From positions 58,352,918-58,416,917 of the forward strand of contig NC_134277.1 of assembly GCF_949628215.1 (NCBI RefSeq): 64,000 nucleotides of DNA. Reading direction: 5' to 3'. Origin of the DNA: Phalacrocorax aristotelis (Eukaryota > Chordata > Aves > Suliformes > Phalacrocoracidae). The first letter of the stretch is position 1, and every line of letters starts with the position of its first letter. Made by a program: the position numbers and the translations under genes. This document shows, in pieces, positions 38,901 through 53,900 of this stretch. Under the pieces are notes generated by a model. That model was not told the origin of the DNA and searched no databases. It saw only the letters and a program-made list of their open reading frames with translations.

Positions 38901-41900
38901 CTTCTGGAAAGGTCTGAGTACAAGATCTGCCCAAGCTGCTGAGGCTCCCAGCACCTCCTTCCAACAGCAGAAAAGTAACCTACAGGTATGTCCCTGACTC
39001 TCTGGCCAAGGGCTATGATATACAGACAGACATTTTTGCCTCAGGGTTAGTGAAGGGGATTACGATTAGAGATGCCCTAGCTCACACTTCAGAATTACCC
39101 CTCTACCTCCTGGATGAGATATTTAACACTGCTGAGGTCTTATTCTTCCAGTATTCTTTCACAAGTAAATCCAGCAATACATTTTTCCCCATAGAAGTGT
39201 TGTAGAGAAATGATGACCAGTGACCTTCACATCTCAGGTGCTATGTTGGATGCCCTTTTTTTTTGTTATCGGACATTCACTCAACAAACCAGCTTCTGAA
39301 TTCTCTGCCGAAAATACAGAACTATTCTCCTTATTTGGCGTGGGAGGGTTAGGGAAAGGATGGATTCTGATGCGCCATCTTCTTCTGCAGTGGATGACTC
39401 AACTCTGCATGACTCACAATATTTAATGTACGGTGAAAAGACAGTAATCTAATGCTGCATAAACAATGGCTTTGTGGTAATTCTTAAAAGTAGCAATTAT
39501 ATGTAAAGAAAAAGATAGTTACGATTTTAACATGTAGACAGAGTAGCTTCTGCTTAAACCAAAAAGCACTGTGCAATTATTTCTGCTACCAGTCTTGAAT
39601 AGTAAATGAAGGATGGAGCCTTTAAAGAGGCTTCTTTAAAGGACCAGATGTTTCTCAGAAAATCTAGCAGAGCCAGGGAAGGAAAAATGGAAGCCAGGAA
39701 GCCACAAGGGGGCAGACCACCTTGTTGAAGAAAGGAGGAAGTAAAGATAAAGGCACAGAGCAGCCTGAGGCCCCAGTGAGATGGTCGCTGCAAAAAATGG
39801 CTGTAGTGAGGTTAAGACATGTCCCCAGGCAGCAGAGCAGTGGCTGCTTCCACAGCAAAGTCAGCAGCTTTAGCCTCAGCTACTGGTGGAAGTGGTGTGA
39901 GCTAATCTGAAACGGGCGGGGAGAAGTCACAGCATCTTTTGCAAATGAGGAATGGCTGAGCAGTGGCAAAACCAAATACCAGCTCAGTCACCTCTGCAGT
40001 GAATATCTGTATGCAGCTTCAGGCTGTGAGGATGTACAATCCTTCTACTGGCCTTGAAGAAAAGTCATTCTGCATGAACTGGTAAGAAAATTAACATTTA
40101 CAAAGTTGCACAGACTGGCAGCACCTATAAAAACCAGGAACAGGTACAACTAAAATATTGCAGCAATATGGCCATTTCTGTAATGAATCTTAAGGCCCTT
40201 TTTCCAGATTGAACAACAGAAATAAGATACACAGGTTTGTTTTGAGAAACATCAAGGGGGGAGGGGAATAAGGAAGAGGAGGAACACCTAAAGAATGAAA
40301 GCATACTGAAGACTAATACGTGATTAAGGATAGTCTTCCAAAAGCTTTAAGACAGTGGAAAAAAAAATCTCTGGAGAAGAGAGGAAGGGCATGGAGGGCA
40401 GGTGCACTCATTTAAAAATAGAAAAAAATTGAAGTGTGATGGACGGTGAGTAAGTGAATATTTAGCTTTTCTAACTGCAGGCACCAGAAAAAATACATAT
40501 GAGGATGAGGGAAGGCACCTAACTGCCTCTGTTAAGGATAGGAAACTTCAGCTCCTGGAACACTGGTGGTCTGAACCACAACTCAAGGGTTAATTCACTC
40601 TAATATGAGGATACCGAGTCCCAGTTTTCTTCTGGTGCCAGGGCCTGAGCTAGCATCTCTGAACAGTTCTGTGCTGCAGAGTCCAACTCCAAATTGTGAG
40701 ACCCTGACCCGGCACAATGCTGCACATGCATGAAAGCTGAAGATAAGATCCTCTGATGCAAAACAAGAAATCACTGGTGTTTCACCCAGCCCACAGAAGA
40801 CACTCTTACCTGCATGAGCATGTAATAGATCCCAGCCACTCCATGGGCTGCTCCAACGTATTGCTTCCTGTGCCACTGGTACAACAGAGGACAACGGTCT
40901 GTTTTCCGTTCCTCCTTCGAAAAGTTTTTTCCTGATTCAATAATAGCATCTATTACCTAAGAAAGAGAATACACCCCTTCTGTCTGTTTTGCTTGCTTTA
41001 ATTCAGAGGGTTTTGCATTGTCATGATTAAAACCACAGTAAAGAATAAGCCACAATAAACAGCGATAGGATGATGATATTCATTTGGACTTGAGTGTTGA
41101 GGTAGAAATGGAATTTTTCCTAAATGATGGAATCACTTATATTTCTAAGAACAGAAATTTAATATAAAAATATTTTATTTCTAGGCCTGCCTTCGCTGAT
41201 TCTGGTACCTGCAAAAGGGTTGTGCATCTTCCCCACACTGAATTCTCCTTCTTTTCACTTAAACACTTCCACACTTCTTTCTTAAGGTTTTTCATAACAA
41301 TTTCTCACCTTCAAATGCTCCAGAACTAGTTACACATTAGATCCATTTCCATGGCCAGGCATGGACCTACTCACACTGGCCTGTCTCAGTCCCAGCTAGG
41401 CAGTAGGGAAAGGGGGAAGAGATTGGAGGGAGGGATGAGACAGAGTTCCCAGTTCTAGGTCCCTCTCCTCTCCAGCCTCCCTCTCTTAATCCCTTGAATT
41501 ATGTGAAGGGGTGATTCCAGTTCATCATCACTGATGCTGCAGCATTGGAGAGAGAAAAGAGTCTTACCTCTTTGATAACAGACTGTGGGACAGTGTCTGG
41601 ACTGATTTCAGTGTTCAGGTACAACAAGGCATATAAGTAACCTGCCCTGCCATAAAGCAGCTCATCTGGAAGTTCAGCATCTGTGCTTATGACTGTCCTT
41701 TGGAGCTGCAACAACCTGCATCAGACAAGGAAGGTGGGGAGGGAAAGCATCTTATCTAGAGACCGTACTGGACTACGTATTGCACAAGCCATTAACCAAA
41801 CCAGAAGCAGAATGAGCACCGAAGCCCCAGCACTTCCCCCCAGTCATCCACCATTCAGCTGGCTGCCAGGTTTACACACAGGAGCACTGCATGCTGGCCA

Positions 41901-44900
41901 TCCCTGACAGACAGGCAACACAGAGCCAGAGCCAGGCAAGTATTAGTGCAACTATCAGGTTCTTTTTTGCAGACAGGAACAGATGTATGAGTGCAGGGTG
42001 GTGGCTGGATGAGGCTGGAGAACTACTCCAACAAATAGGGAGCACCACCTGGAGCCTCTGGGAATTTCACCTAAGCAAGGACCCTTAATTGTAGATTGTG
42101 TAAGAGGGAAATAACAAAAACAAAAACCCCTGACACCACTATTCAGCACTCCCCCTCCCTAGACAACACGTTGTCTCAAATGTTTAGCAGCTCAATTTTG
42201 ACAAGGGCACTGCTATTATGCACATGTGTTTTGCTTGCCATTAGCAATGGAAAAATATCTTGGGCTAGCCATCACAACTCTCATTTGCTCCAAAGGGACT
42301 CCTTGCTATTACTCCAACAGCCTGCATTAGAATTGAGGTGGAGCAGAGATCCATTTTCCTGCCCACTCCTTCCCTGTCTCTTCTGATCTTTTGTGATTAA
42401 ATTGGCACTAGATGAATCTGTGGAGACAACTGCATTTTAAACTGGGGGAGGTGGCAAGACAATCTGGATTACAACCAAGTTCAATTCCCAGATCACCCCC
42501 AACAGCTATTACTTAGCAGAAATGTTAGTGCTAACTTCTTGCTGGAGCAACACACTGACCCCAACGGCTTGTTTACGCTGTTACTGCCTAATACCACAGA
42601 AAAGCCACTAACAAAACAAAACAAAAAAAGTTTTATATTATCATTCCTTTCTTGGAACTACTCTTTGGACTTGGAACTATATTCTTTTCTGATAAACTGT
42701 CCACTGTTAAGATTTATTATTCAAATCATCTGACTAAAGAGTCACAAGGTAGAAAGCTAAAAGTGCAGTCATAGATTACATTTTGACATTGATAATGTAC
42801 CACTCAGCTGGTGTCATGAATATATTTGTAAACAAAAAGGGAAGAAAAGGAACAAATAATCAAACTAACCTCCTTTTCAGTCCTCCTCCTAGAAATGAGT
42901 TTCCAAACAGAGGTGACACTAGAAGATTTACTGCTAATCTCATTTTGCTGTACTTATGCTTCATGCCTTACAGCAACACTGCTTTCCTAGCTGCACCCAA
43001 AATGACATGCTCAAGTTTACTGCCAGTTCTAAAAGCAAAAAAAACCCAAGCCTACCACCCATTTCAAAACTGAAACGTTCATTCAGGAACAGCAGCAGAG
43101 ATTAATCCCATTAGGATTCTAGGTTAGAAAGAGACCAATTATATTTCTTAATATAAACTAGGGTGGAAATGAGAACACAAGGCTAGTCCACAAATTCTGG
43201 CGGCATAAGGCATGCTGCTGGACTACTAGCAGGTGGATTGCTGGTGCCAAATGCAAACCCCACAGGGCTCCAGTGCTTCCAGCCCTTGCCTGGACAGCAG
43301 TCAGCTCTATACCAGCAAAGGGAGAGTTAGTTCCCTAAGGAAGATCTACATCTAAATGGGACTTCTCAAGACATTTGTTACATCTAGATTACTTTGAAAA
43401 GCGGCTGGAATTTTTTTCAGGCTATCCTTCATGTGCTCTGACTGAATTAAAGCCTTTCACAGTTCAGCAAATTCCTCCTCTTTGGTTTATTAAATCTTTG
43501 TTACATATCAATCCGACGTACTACGTTTCTGTCTGGATGTTTCCAGATGGCTGCAGTGTACATGTTTTGTAATGAATCCACAACTAAGACCCACGCTTTA
43601 CAGGAAGCATCACATACTGCACAAGCACTACATATTGCCGATGACAAGCGTGCGGCTTTTGTTAAATGTCACTTCAATGTGACAAAATCAAAATGTGCAT
43701 GCACTACAGATATGTCCAGGACATCCTGTCCGTACAGCGATAGAAGACTCAAGATAACCTGCTAAACAGGAATGAAGTGTAAGCCAGCTTTAATAAAGAT
43801 AAAGCCTAATTTGTATTCTTCTACCAAAAATGTATCAGGGGAGGAAGTGTCTCAATTTTTTAATCCTGTCCTCCAAAACTCCACTTGCTAACATTACTGA
43901 AACAATGCTCTCTACAAATGAAGGGCACAGCATTTTCCACCATCAGCCACTTACTTGGCAACACATTCTTTAGATTCACTGTTGTTTTTCAGCTTGTGAT
44001 AAACCACTGCACCCACTGCCAGTGGCCCAGCGTCACCACAGAGGAAAGTAACTCTTCTGCCATTCAGATTGCGAAGGATTCTCTTCACATAATCAAGAGA
44101 TCGCTGCAAATGGCCCTGGTTTTTTGTGACACGGTACAGTTGCAGATATAAGAGGGCAATACCTGGAACAACCACATGAAAAAGAGATAGTCATATTCCC
44201 CTCTTTAGTGCCTCTGAACCAGTAACGTAAATGCAAACAGGTATTTGGGCAATCAAAACATGTCAGTCAAGGGTCCTGGCTTATGCAATGGGAAGGTATC
44301 AGGCAACCTATCCTGATTACATTTCAATTTGTAATGTGACAAAAATAATTTAAAAAACCCCAAACAAACTTATCAGACTGAAGCCCAATGGTAGACTCAA
44401 TCTGCAGAGAATGAAGAAAATTCATGACACAGGCACCAATGGTTGGTGAAGAAATCACTGAAGACTCAAAACCATAGGCTAACAAGTGTGTATACAACCA
44501 AGTATACTGACTGTACAATACTCGTCTATTGTATGCATGAATTGACTTATTTTCCATTTGATTTGTAAAAAGATCTTTCGATGAGTCTTTGGATTCAACT
44601 TGCCAAGTTCTTTATAACTCTTAAATGCATTTCCCAATAAAATTATACATTACTACAAGTTAAGTTGGTTTGTAAAAGCCAAAAAGCAAAAAAGTCCTCA
44701 GAGGATGCTAGAAGGTAATATCAAGCTTCACTCCATTAAACTCATTACACAGTTTTCAGTTAAAACAAAACCCAACCAAACCTTAAAAATTGCAACAATG
44801 TAGACTGGATAAAGTGAAAAAAGTCCATCTAAGTGGGTGTCTATTAGCCAACTGCAAACATACATGTGCAGAAGCAAAACATTTACCTCCAGACCCTACT

Positions 44901-47900
44901 GCATCTCAAACTTGCTTCTGACAGGGAGGGCACTCTCCTAAGCCACAACTAAAACCGAATATACACAAGGCCCACTTAGCTCCACAGAGAGGCTACCTGA
45001 GGAGTACAAGAACAGCAGCACCACAAGAGCGCTGGCGCCTCCTCAGATGTTCCCCAGACTGGCTTTGAACAGGCCTTTTTAGATGAGTCCAAGAGGAGAG
45101 CCGCAGAGCTCGGTTAACCCAATTCAGTGGCACAGGAACTTGTGGGCTATTTACTGGGATTTCTGTAACCTTTTTTAATGTTGCAACAAATGTGTAGGTA
45201 TCTGTGCTTGATCAAGGGATGGTCAGAAAGTAGCCACGAGGCCCAGTTCATCCAATCCTTCCTTGTGCAACACCTTTAAAGTGGCTCCTCCTAGATGTAC
45301 AAAGAGTACGCGTATAAGCAAGATGGACTCTAATATGAGTCCTACAACTGTTATGTGCCAACAGCATGCGCTGCAAGATTTTAATGTTTCACAAAGCTCA
45401 AGCCAATGCTCAGGACAGTGCACTGCCAATAAGATTTGTCTAGACTTTGTATATAACAAGCAGGGCAGTTGTTTTCAGCGCTGCTTTTATCTTCTGATTT
45501 GCACGCTAGCAAAATGCTGCAAGGAACAAGTTTGGGAATAAAGTTACTTTCACTAAGTTTTTTAAAAGCCAGATCATGTAAGTATTTTTATCCAGGAGTC
45601 AATTCCACAGAAGCCTTGAAAGAAGTTTACAACTTGGAAGAGAGATTACGGTGATCTAGGAAAGCAGGATGGATAAACACGATTGTCATTAGACTGCATT
45701 ACTTGTTCATCTATCTTCTTGTTTCAGATAATGATGGCTGTGTTACTTTTAGCTTGTGACTCATTTTCAGCATGCTCTGGTTTATCAGCCATAACTTCAG
45801 TTGTCAGTCACAGTGTCAGAACATGGCTCCCTGGGCGCCATTTCATAATGTCAGTGTGAGAATGCCCACTATTTGAGATCTTCCGCACTTAGCAGCCGCT
45901 CACTTTCAGACCTTGAAACACATCTACCATTTCAGTCTGAGCTGTCTAAAACTTCCCCACCCATCCACCCACAGCACCATCTGTACCAAAATGTTAAGAA
46001 GAAAGCAAAGAAATTTGACCCTTTCACTGCCAGAATTAAGCCTGAGCACAGGCAAAGCCTGGAGTGTCTTTCCACGCTCCTCCCCCTTACAACACAAAGA
46101 TAAAAGAATACATCTCCTCAGGGCATGCTTCAGACATGCGATGCTAAAAGCATAAGTATGTCTGAAGAGTAAGATAGACAGAATAAGATTAGAATATATC
46201 ATTGTAACGGCAAAGTGGCACTTAAGAGGCCAAGACAGAAAAGCGTTTTGGCAGCTTGAAGAGCAGTGGCCACAGGCTTGACAACTGCAGGCTCTGCCTA
46301 AGGATCAGAAGGGCTTATTCACATTTGGACAGCATCAGTGATGCAATGCTAAATGCATGACAGTGCCTAGCAATAACGAGCACTTGCACACACCTGTTTA
46401 TCTTCACGTACTTCACAATCTTGCAACCCCACCTCCATATTCCCCCTACTATTTTTGTACAGACAGAACATGCAGAGCCAAATATCCATATTCCAGACTT
46501 CAAGGCGCCAAGATCCTGGGCACGCCCTCTTAATGCTTAAAACATGCTGTTACCATCAGACAGCTGCTATCAGTCAGTTGAACAGAAAAAGGTGAAAATA
46601 ACCCATTTTAAGAGAATACTAAAGAACCTAGAGGTAAGCCAAAAGAAGGAGTAGCTAGCCTTAGAAAAATTCACTCCTTTTGCAAGATAAAGATCTCCAT
46701 ATACAAAAGCCAGTTACCCTTTAGCTAGATTCTTTGTCCACTGAAATCGATGCAAGTCATTCCAGACAGTAGTGACCAAGCGTCCAGAGTTAAAAGAAAC
46801 CAACTCACACAAATGCCTCTATCAGAATATTTCTGCTGCTCCTGTGAGAATATCAGAACCTCCTCCTGTGAATAAACCCAATTATGCCATTTAACAAACA
46901 CACTTCATTCAAATTCTAGCTTTCTCACCAGTCCAGCCAGTATAGGCAGAACAGTCATGTGGATCTGCCGTCTTCAGCCCTTCCTCCATTTGTTGCAGAA
47001 GGTCCTTGATTTTTGCCTGGATCCGTTTTGAGAACCGAGCGCTGACCTGAAAACAGGATACAGGAGAAAAGGAGCGAGTCAGAAAAGGAAAGAATCCAAG
47101 AATGCAAGCTGTCTGCTCCACTTTCTTGTTTGCAAAAAAAAAAAAAAAAACCAACCAAAAAATAACTAGGGAATAAATACTTCATGCAGCAATCAGCAGG
47201 GTCAAGGTGGTTCATCTTAAGTGTGTCCCATGTAATGTATTCTGAACACATATTAGAATAAGTTACTAGTGTCTACATTAAATTATCTGGGGATGCTTTA
47301 AAGTCACATGAAGACCAGCTATGGACACTGACAGTATGTAATTATATCCTGTCTCTTATCTCAGGCTCTTAAGACAGTAAGCAAAGCTTCTCTGAGCTGA
47401 ATTAAAGGTGAGTAGAAGCAAACAGAAGACAACCATCTGCTGCCACTCCATGGGCAAATACTCCATGCAGGGTCCTGGTACCAAGACCATATTATGGACA
47501 AACACAGCACAGTGAACCTACAAGCCCTGTGTAATAGGTGGTTGCTCTTATCACACAGCCCCTGAACATCTTTAGTGGCACTATGGAGCAGAAAATAGCT
47601 AAAGGAAAAACACATGCTCATATTTGAGACAACCAAGTCAAAGTCAAGCCATCATCCATGAATATGTTTTCACCCTAAATCCAAGACTCTTTTTGATGGC
47701 CCAGTTTGTGACTGTCACATGGAAGGCAAACAGCTTAAGAGTCATAGGATGTTCTTCCTCTCACTTCTTGCTCTCTCCTCTCCCCAAAACAATATTAGAA
47801 TTGACATGCTTTATCATGAGAGGAGGTTGTTAAATGCAGTCAACTACTGAAGAACAACTACCTAAAAGAATGAGCTAGACACAGAGAAGATGAATAAAAG

Positions 47901-50900
47901 CAGCTTGGCAGCTTCACATCATGCATGAAGTTGAAGAAACTAACCCTTGATTTTATTCATTGCTTGCTTTTACTGTTGACCAAGAAAAGTTTACATCTGA
48001 TGGTACATATGAAATATAACACAGGATACTTTACTCTTGCCACCATTTTCCTCTCATTATGCATACTGTATGGGATGATGCATTACTGATTACTCCCTTA
48101 AACCTATGGAACTTGGAAACAGTCAATTAACTAGAATTTACTGCCCTATTAGCTTCCATGGGAAAGAGTATTCGGAAATCCTTTCACAGAATGAGTCTAT
48201 ATTTGAGTGGAGACATCAGAAACAACAGTCAAAAATGTTGTGGGATTTTTTTTGTTATATAAACAGTATTATTTATTGATCAGCTTTTCCTATTAACATA
48301 TTTATTAAAAGCTATTTTATATATTTAAATAGAGCCTAAGGTCTAGGTTTACTTATAGAACAATTTACCTACTATGGAGCTAGAGAAGGAGAAACAAAAA
48401 AAACCTCTTCCCTTTCTGGGCTATAGGAAAAACTTTAACATTACCAGATAATTGCATCCCTGACAAAACAGTGATGTACACAGACTTTGTGCCACCCAAA
48501 AATATTTTGTGAATGTGCTTTTTCCATCATCTACAGAAAGCCACAAGCATACATCACTTGTCACCTAAGACTCAGTTATCCAGGAACATCTAGAACAGAA
48601 AGTCTCTAGCAACATGGAAGCTGTCAGAGCTTCCCCACCTCCCAAAACAAGAGTCACAATGCAGTGGTCATCAGAAAAAAGGGCATTATCCAATTTGGCT
48701 ACCTGTCAGCTTACACTGAGAATAAAGCTACTGTTTCCTGAATGGTGCTTGATTTCCTTCCACCACTTGCTTTCCCAACCTGCTCCCAAATAACAACCAG
48801 AATAAATCAGATTGGTTAAGGCTTAGTTTCATGTTAAACATATCTACATTTATTATGTTCTACTATAGAAAGAGATACTAGCTTATTAGGAAGACAAGTT
48901 CTTGCTTGATTACAACACATCCCAAAAGGAAGGGGTTCAGATAAATGACAGGCCTTGAATGCCAGCATGCAACTGATTACTCAACATACAACACACTTTG
49001 TAGTCTTGTTCAGAGCAGAATTTAAAATAAAAATCAGTGAATTCAAACATCCATTCAATGGATTCAGAAATCGGAAAGATAACGGGAATCAATCAAGTCC
49101 TCTGACACACTCAGAAGTCTTCAGGGTCAACGGTTCAAATCCATTTTATGATGGTGGGATAGGGAGGGAAAAGGAAATTATGCCATTATATCTTACGTCA
49201 CACACACACCACGCCAGGAAGGAGCTACAGTTCCCTTAACCTCCTCCAGTAATTCTAGAAGTAGCAACCAAACACAGTAAGCATCTGACGTCTACTCTTT
49301 GGCCTTAATATGGCATTAAGCAACTTTTTGGTAGGAAACTGTACCATGCTGTGCTGGTTTTGGCTGAGAAGGGGTTAATTCTCCTCACCATGGGGGGTTG
49401 GGTACCTTTCCAGCTTCCTGCGCTCTGCCGCGCTGGCGGCGGGAGGCTGGGAGGGGCGGGGCCACGGTGGGGGTGGCTGACCCCGACTGGCCAATGGCAG
49501 GTTCATTCCATACCATGTGACACCATGGCCGGTATGGGGCGGGGGGGGCACAGTTTGTGGCTCGGGGGAGGCGCGGTGTTGGGTCAGCGGGCGGCTGCAT
49601 TGCGTGTGGTTTATTTCGGTGGTTCGTTCCCCACCCCCACCCCCTCCAGGTGGGCCTCTTGTTATTTTCCTTTCCATTGCATTTTTGGTTTTTTTTTGTT
49701 TTTTTGTTTTTTTGTTTTTTTGTTTGTTTGTTTTGTTTTTTTAAATTTTAATTATTAAACTGTTCTTATCTCAACCCATGAGCGTTACCCTTCCGATTCT
49801 CTCCCCCATCTACTGGTGGGGGAGTGCGTGAGCGACTGTGTGGGGCTGAGCTGCCGGCTAAACCACGACACATGCACACACAACACACACCCCTTCCCTT
49901 TAACTAATTCAGTGAAGTCTCAACACAAAGGACAATCTTTCCCAAGGGCAGAGCTTCTCTCCTTCGAGAGACAGCTATGCCAAGGCTAAGGCATATGGAG
50001 AAACAGCGTGAGGATATCCACATGGATGCATCCACGCATAGCATTCAGTTTATCTGACAAGAGTGAACTAAGGTTTCAGAGGCTCCTGATTTGTTTACTT
50101 ACTGCACATCACAGCAGTCTGGTTATCTATGTTCTGACAATACACCTGCTGATACCAAATCAGGTTGTTTTTTATCAAATACCAGATCAAACTACTTAGA
50201 GGCAGGAGGGGAGGACTAGGATATCAGGACACCTGGGTTCTGCTTTGAAACTCCAGTCCCATACAAGTAATTTAGCTCAGGTTGGCATTTCCCTCTCTCT
50301 AAAATGGGAATTGTTACTTACGTATAAGTCAGTGCTTGGAAAAGTATAGATCAAAGGATATTTTGATTACAATTACAAACATTTATCAGCCCAGACAAAG
50401 CTACTCCCAAGCTTATGCCAGTGTGAATAAGTTATGAGTGACAACAAAGTTTTCCCCATCTATTCCTCCACCACCTCCTCTTTGCCTTTTTTGGGTATTT
50501 TTTTTTTTGGTTGCTCTGAAGCAGAGCACAGCCATTGTTCATTTGATAAGATTCCACTATAAGCTTATAACAGATGCTTACGTGCACTAGAATAAATTAA
50601 TTACATAAAGAAATTAATATTGAAATATGGCTTTAGAATATTTATAAACTTCCTTCAAGAAATCTTATGGCAGCATTACAGCTGAGCATAAAGCTAATTT
50701 GTGTTGTGCACAGATTGATTTTCAAGAGAAGCATATTAATTTCATGAGGATGATTCCAGCTGGCATTCAGCCTTTCTGCAGGTGACTTGTTATTCCTGTA
50801 GGGAAAAAACAAAAACCAGGAAGCCTGACCTCTGATACCCAATATCACATTTACTCCTGGTTCACAACAGACTGGGTGATAACAGGACCTGAAGAGTATC

Positions 50901-53900
50901 TTTAACAAGTATAAACAGTTTTTCTCCAGGAATTCAACTACTGCATTACTCCTCTGCTGCTGCAGGAAGAACAGCATTATCATCCCAACCACTGTTCAAG
51001 TTTTAGATTGGCAAAACACAAAAAATGAGAGCTCATTCCCATATTACCCAACAGAACCCTGCACAATACTGATTACAGTAACAAGAAAGGCTTGTTATCA
51101 GCATGAAACAAAAGTAGTACAGAAAAACACAAACATTTTGGGTTTGCAAATTGTTTTGTGATTTACTGGAACCACATCACTTTTCCCATTGCAGTGAGGT
51201 GGTATGCAAAGCTATATCCCAATCCAAAGCCTTTTAAAGCCAACAAAATCATAAGGAATGTAAACATATATGTAATATCACTCACCTTAGGACTAATGAT
51301 ATGGTGTCCAAATTATGCTGTCACTGTCAGCAATACCTGTTTCCCCTATCTGCTTTCTTGTATTTGTAAGGTTCCTAAAGAGAACTTAAATCACCATCTT
51401 TTGTAAACTCAGCACTAAAACTACACACACTACAAAAAAAAAAATACACCTACCACCATGCAAATAAAAACTTCCTAAAACAAATGCACATTTCACTTGC
51501 AGTTGATATGACAATAAAATACCAATCCTCCCTGAACTACCTCTCCATTACAGCAATAAGTAGCAGCTACGTATGTGTTTTACATGATGACTTCTGGTGG
51601 GTAAGAGAAGCCTTTAACTTGAAGTCTTGCAGGTTTTAAAATAAAGCATGTACATTTGGACTAGGTATCATAGTGCTTACGTACATGTGACAATGCAACA
51701 AGACCTTATGGCATGCCTTTTGTTATTAGACGTAATACTCTGGTTTGACTGACACAGGGTGAATTATCTCATTTGCCTTTGTCAAAGACGGTTAGATATT
51801 GACGTTTTTCAAAGCATTTATTTGTATCTCAACACATCTATGCCAAGTAACTTGTGCAGACTCACGGCAGGACATTGGAGACCTGAGCTTAGTTGCTAAC
51901 ACACCAGTATTGTCACCACCAGCTCCCAAAACAACCCTATTAACCCTATTTTACCATTACAGTATTCTATTTTACCCCATCACCTTTTGGTGGACTGAAG
52001 GAGGAAGCAATTGGTTATGCAAAAGCAGCAAGGAGATGGCCTATACACAGAGGGTACCTACTAAACAAGTAAAATAACTCTTATTTTATCTCTGTTTAAA
52101 TCAGGTTAAGAAAAGAGATCTCAGGGAGAAGTGACTTTATTGTTGGTGATGTGTAGAACAGGAGACATAACATGGTGCTGGGGTTTCTTTCAGGGAAAGC
52201 GCATTTCATGGACAAAAAACCAATGCAGCTCAAGTTGGCATGCAGCAAAGACTTACTCAGAAACCAAACTTGCATAGAAGACTGCACAAGGGACATGACA
52301 GACACTGGTAAGGGAGAAGAGTTGGGGACAACACAGCTCTACTGAAATGAGAAATCCTGGCCATACTGAAATCATTGGGAACTTTGCCACTGACTGTAAG
52401 GGAACCAGGTTTCACACCCACGCGCTGGAGCACGGTTTTATTGAAGCAGGATGAGGTCTCAACACTCACCTCCACAGAGCTCCTTCAAGAGCTGACCAGA
52501 AGGCGTAGTATACCACGTGCAGACCCTAGCAAGGTCAGCTGGGAAGCCACCTGCCTTTTTGTACAGGAAAACAAGCTTTGCTTTGTTTTTACCTAAATCA
52601 AAAGGGGCTGCTACAGATCCCAGAGCAGTTTCTTTTTCTTCTCTGAAAATACCAGATACTAGGAAACTGCATCACCCAGCCTCTGAAACAGTTAAACACA
52701 GTTCTCTGCTACTAGTCAGTTAGGTCCTTCCAGAAACAGATGCCAGTTCTGCAAAATCACATGCTTAATAAATGATTTGAAACACTTCTGTCTGTAGAAC
52801 ACATTGCTCTGTTTTTCAGTGATCTGGCACCTAGTACCATGCATGTAATAGTGGGGGAAAAATTAAAGAAAAAAAGGGTGAAGGGAGTGAAAGAGAGAAA
52901 GAAATCAATAGCTGTAGGCAAACTACTACACTGCTAACAAATGCTAGTTCAGGAATAGGCTTTAAATGCAGGCGTCACCCTGCCTCAGAGGAGATGAGGG
53001 AATGAAAAAGAGCATTAAAAGACAATTCATTCAAGGTACAAAAAAGAATTGTTTAAAGCATGTAAGAAATAGTGAGACTGTGCCTCTAATCCATTTGTGT
53101 CTAAAAGGAGGTATTTGTCTCATTGGTGATTAGGCTGCAAAAAACCCCAAAGCCTAAAGATTTAGATATCCTACAGAGTCATCAAAAAGCTTCTGATTAC
53201 TGGTAGCAAAAATACACACGATTAACAGACACCAAGGAACATTATCCTGTGTTCTGGGAAACGTGGGCTGATAAAGCAAAAGAGCAATACTGGAAATCAC
53301 TGGTCCTCCAAGTGGCCTAGCATCAGCATGCTACTTCTTGAAAACTAAGAAAATAAAAGTGTTTTGAGTATAATTTAAAGTCACTCACTACACAGAGGTC
53401 TCCACCCTAGCTGGGACATTTTTAGGTGGTCCACAAGTTGTAAAAAAAGCCAATACTGTCTAAATTATTTTGATGCATAGACATATTTGATGCACAGGTA
53501 TATTCCAGATATTGAACTTGACAGCACATCATTGTTGTGCAGTTAGACCGCAGACATCGTTTATTTTCACCAGAAAATGAGTACTTGTTATTGCATTTGC
53601 CCACACAACTAGCCAAGAGTAACAACTCATTAACACAGGTCTGCAAGATGAAACTAGAAACCAGCAAAGGGTGGATGGACATGAGACAAATTAATCAGAA
53701 CTTGGGTTTTGATTTAAGAAAGCATCTTCATTCAGAACTGGTTGACTAAAACCAAATAGGCTTAAACATGTAGTTAAGGTCTTGTCCTGAATAACAGGAG
53801 AGGCTTTCAATATGAAAGCATCAGAAAAGTGCTAAGCTGCATTTGACGCTGATGCGCACTGTAGGAAAGAAGCAGCCATTCTTCCTCTCAGGCTGTGTAC

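Noticed and set aside
45200..45545. Opposed open frames of 78 and 92 codons, with a GGTCAGAAAGTAGCCACGAGG segment vaguely like a mariner end
   Set aside because: No partner inverted repeat and no transposase motif could be found, so no element is called.
49351..49758. 135-codon plus-strand frame in LANCL2 intron 1
   Set aside because: It lies entirely within the solo LTR, ends in a poly-Phe stretch from the T-rich tract, and resembles no retroviral protein.
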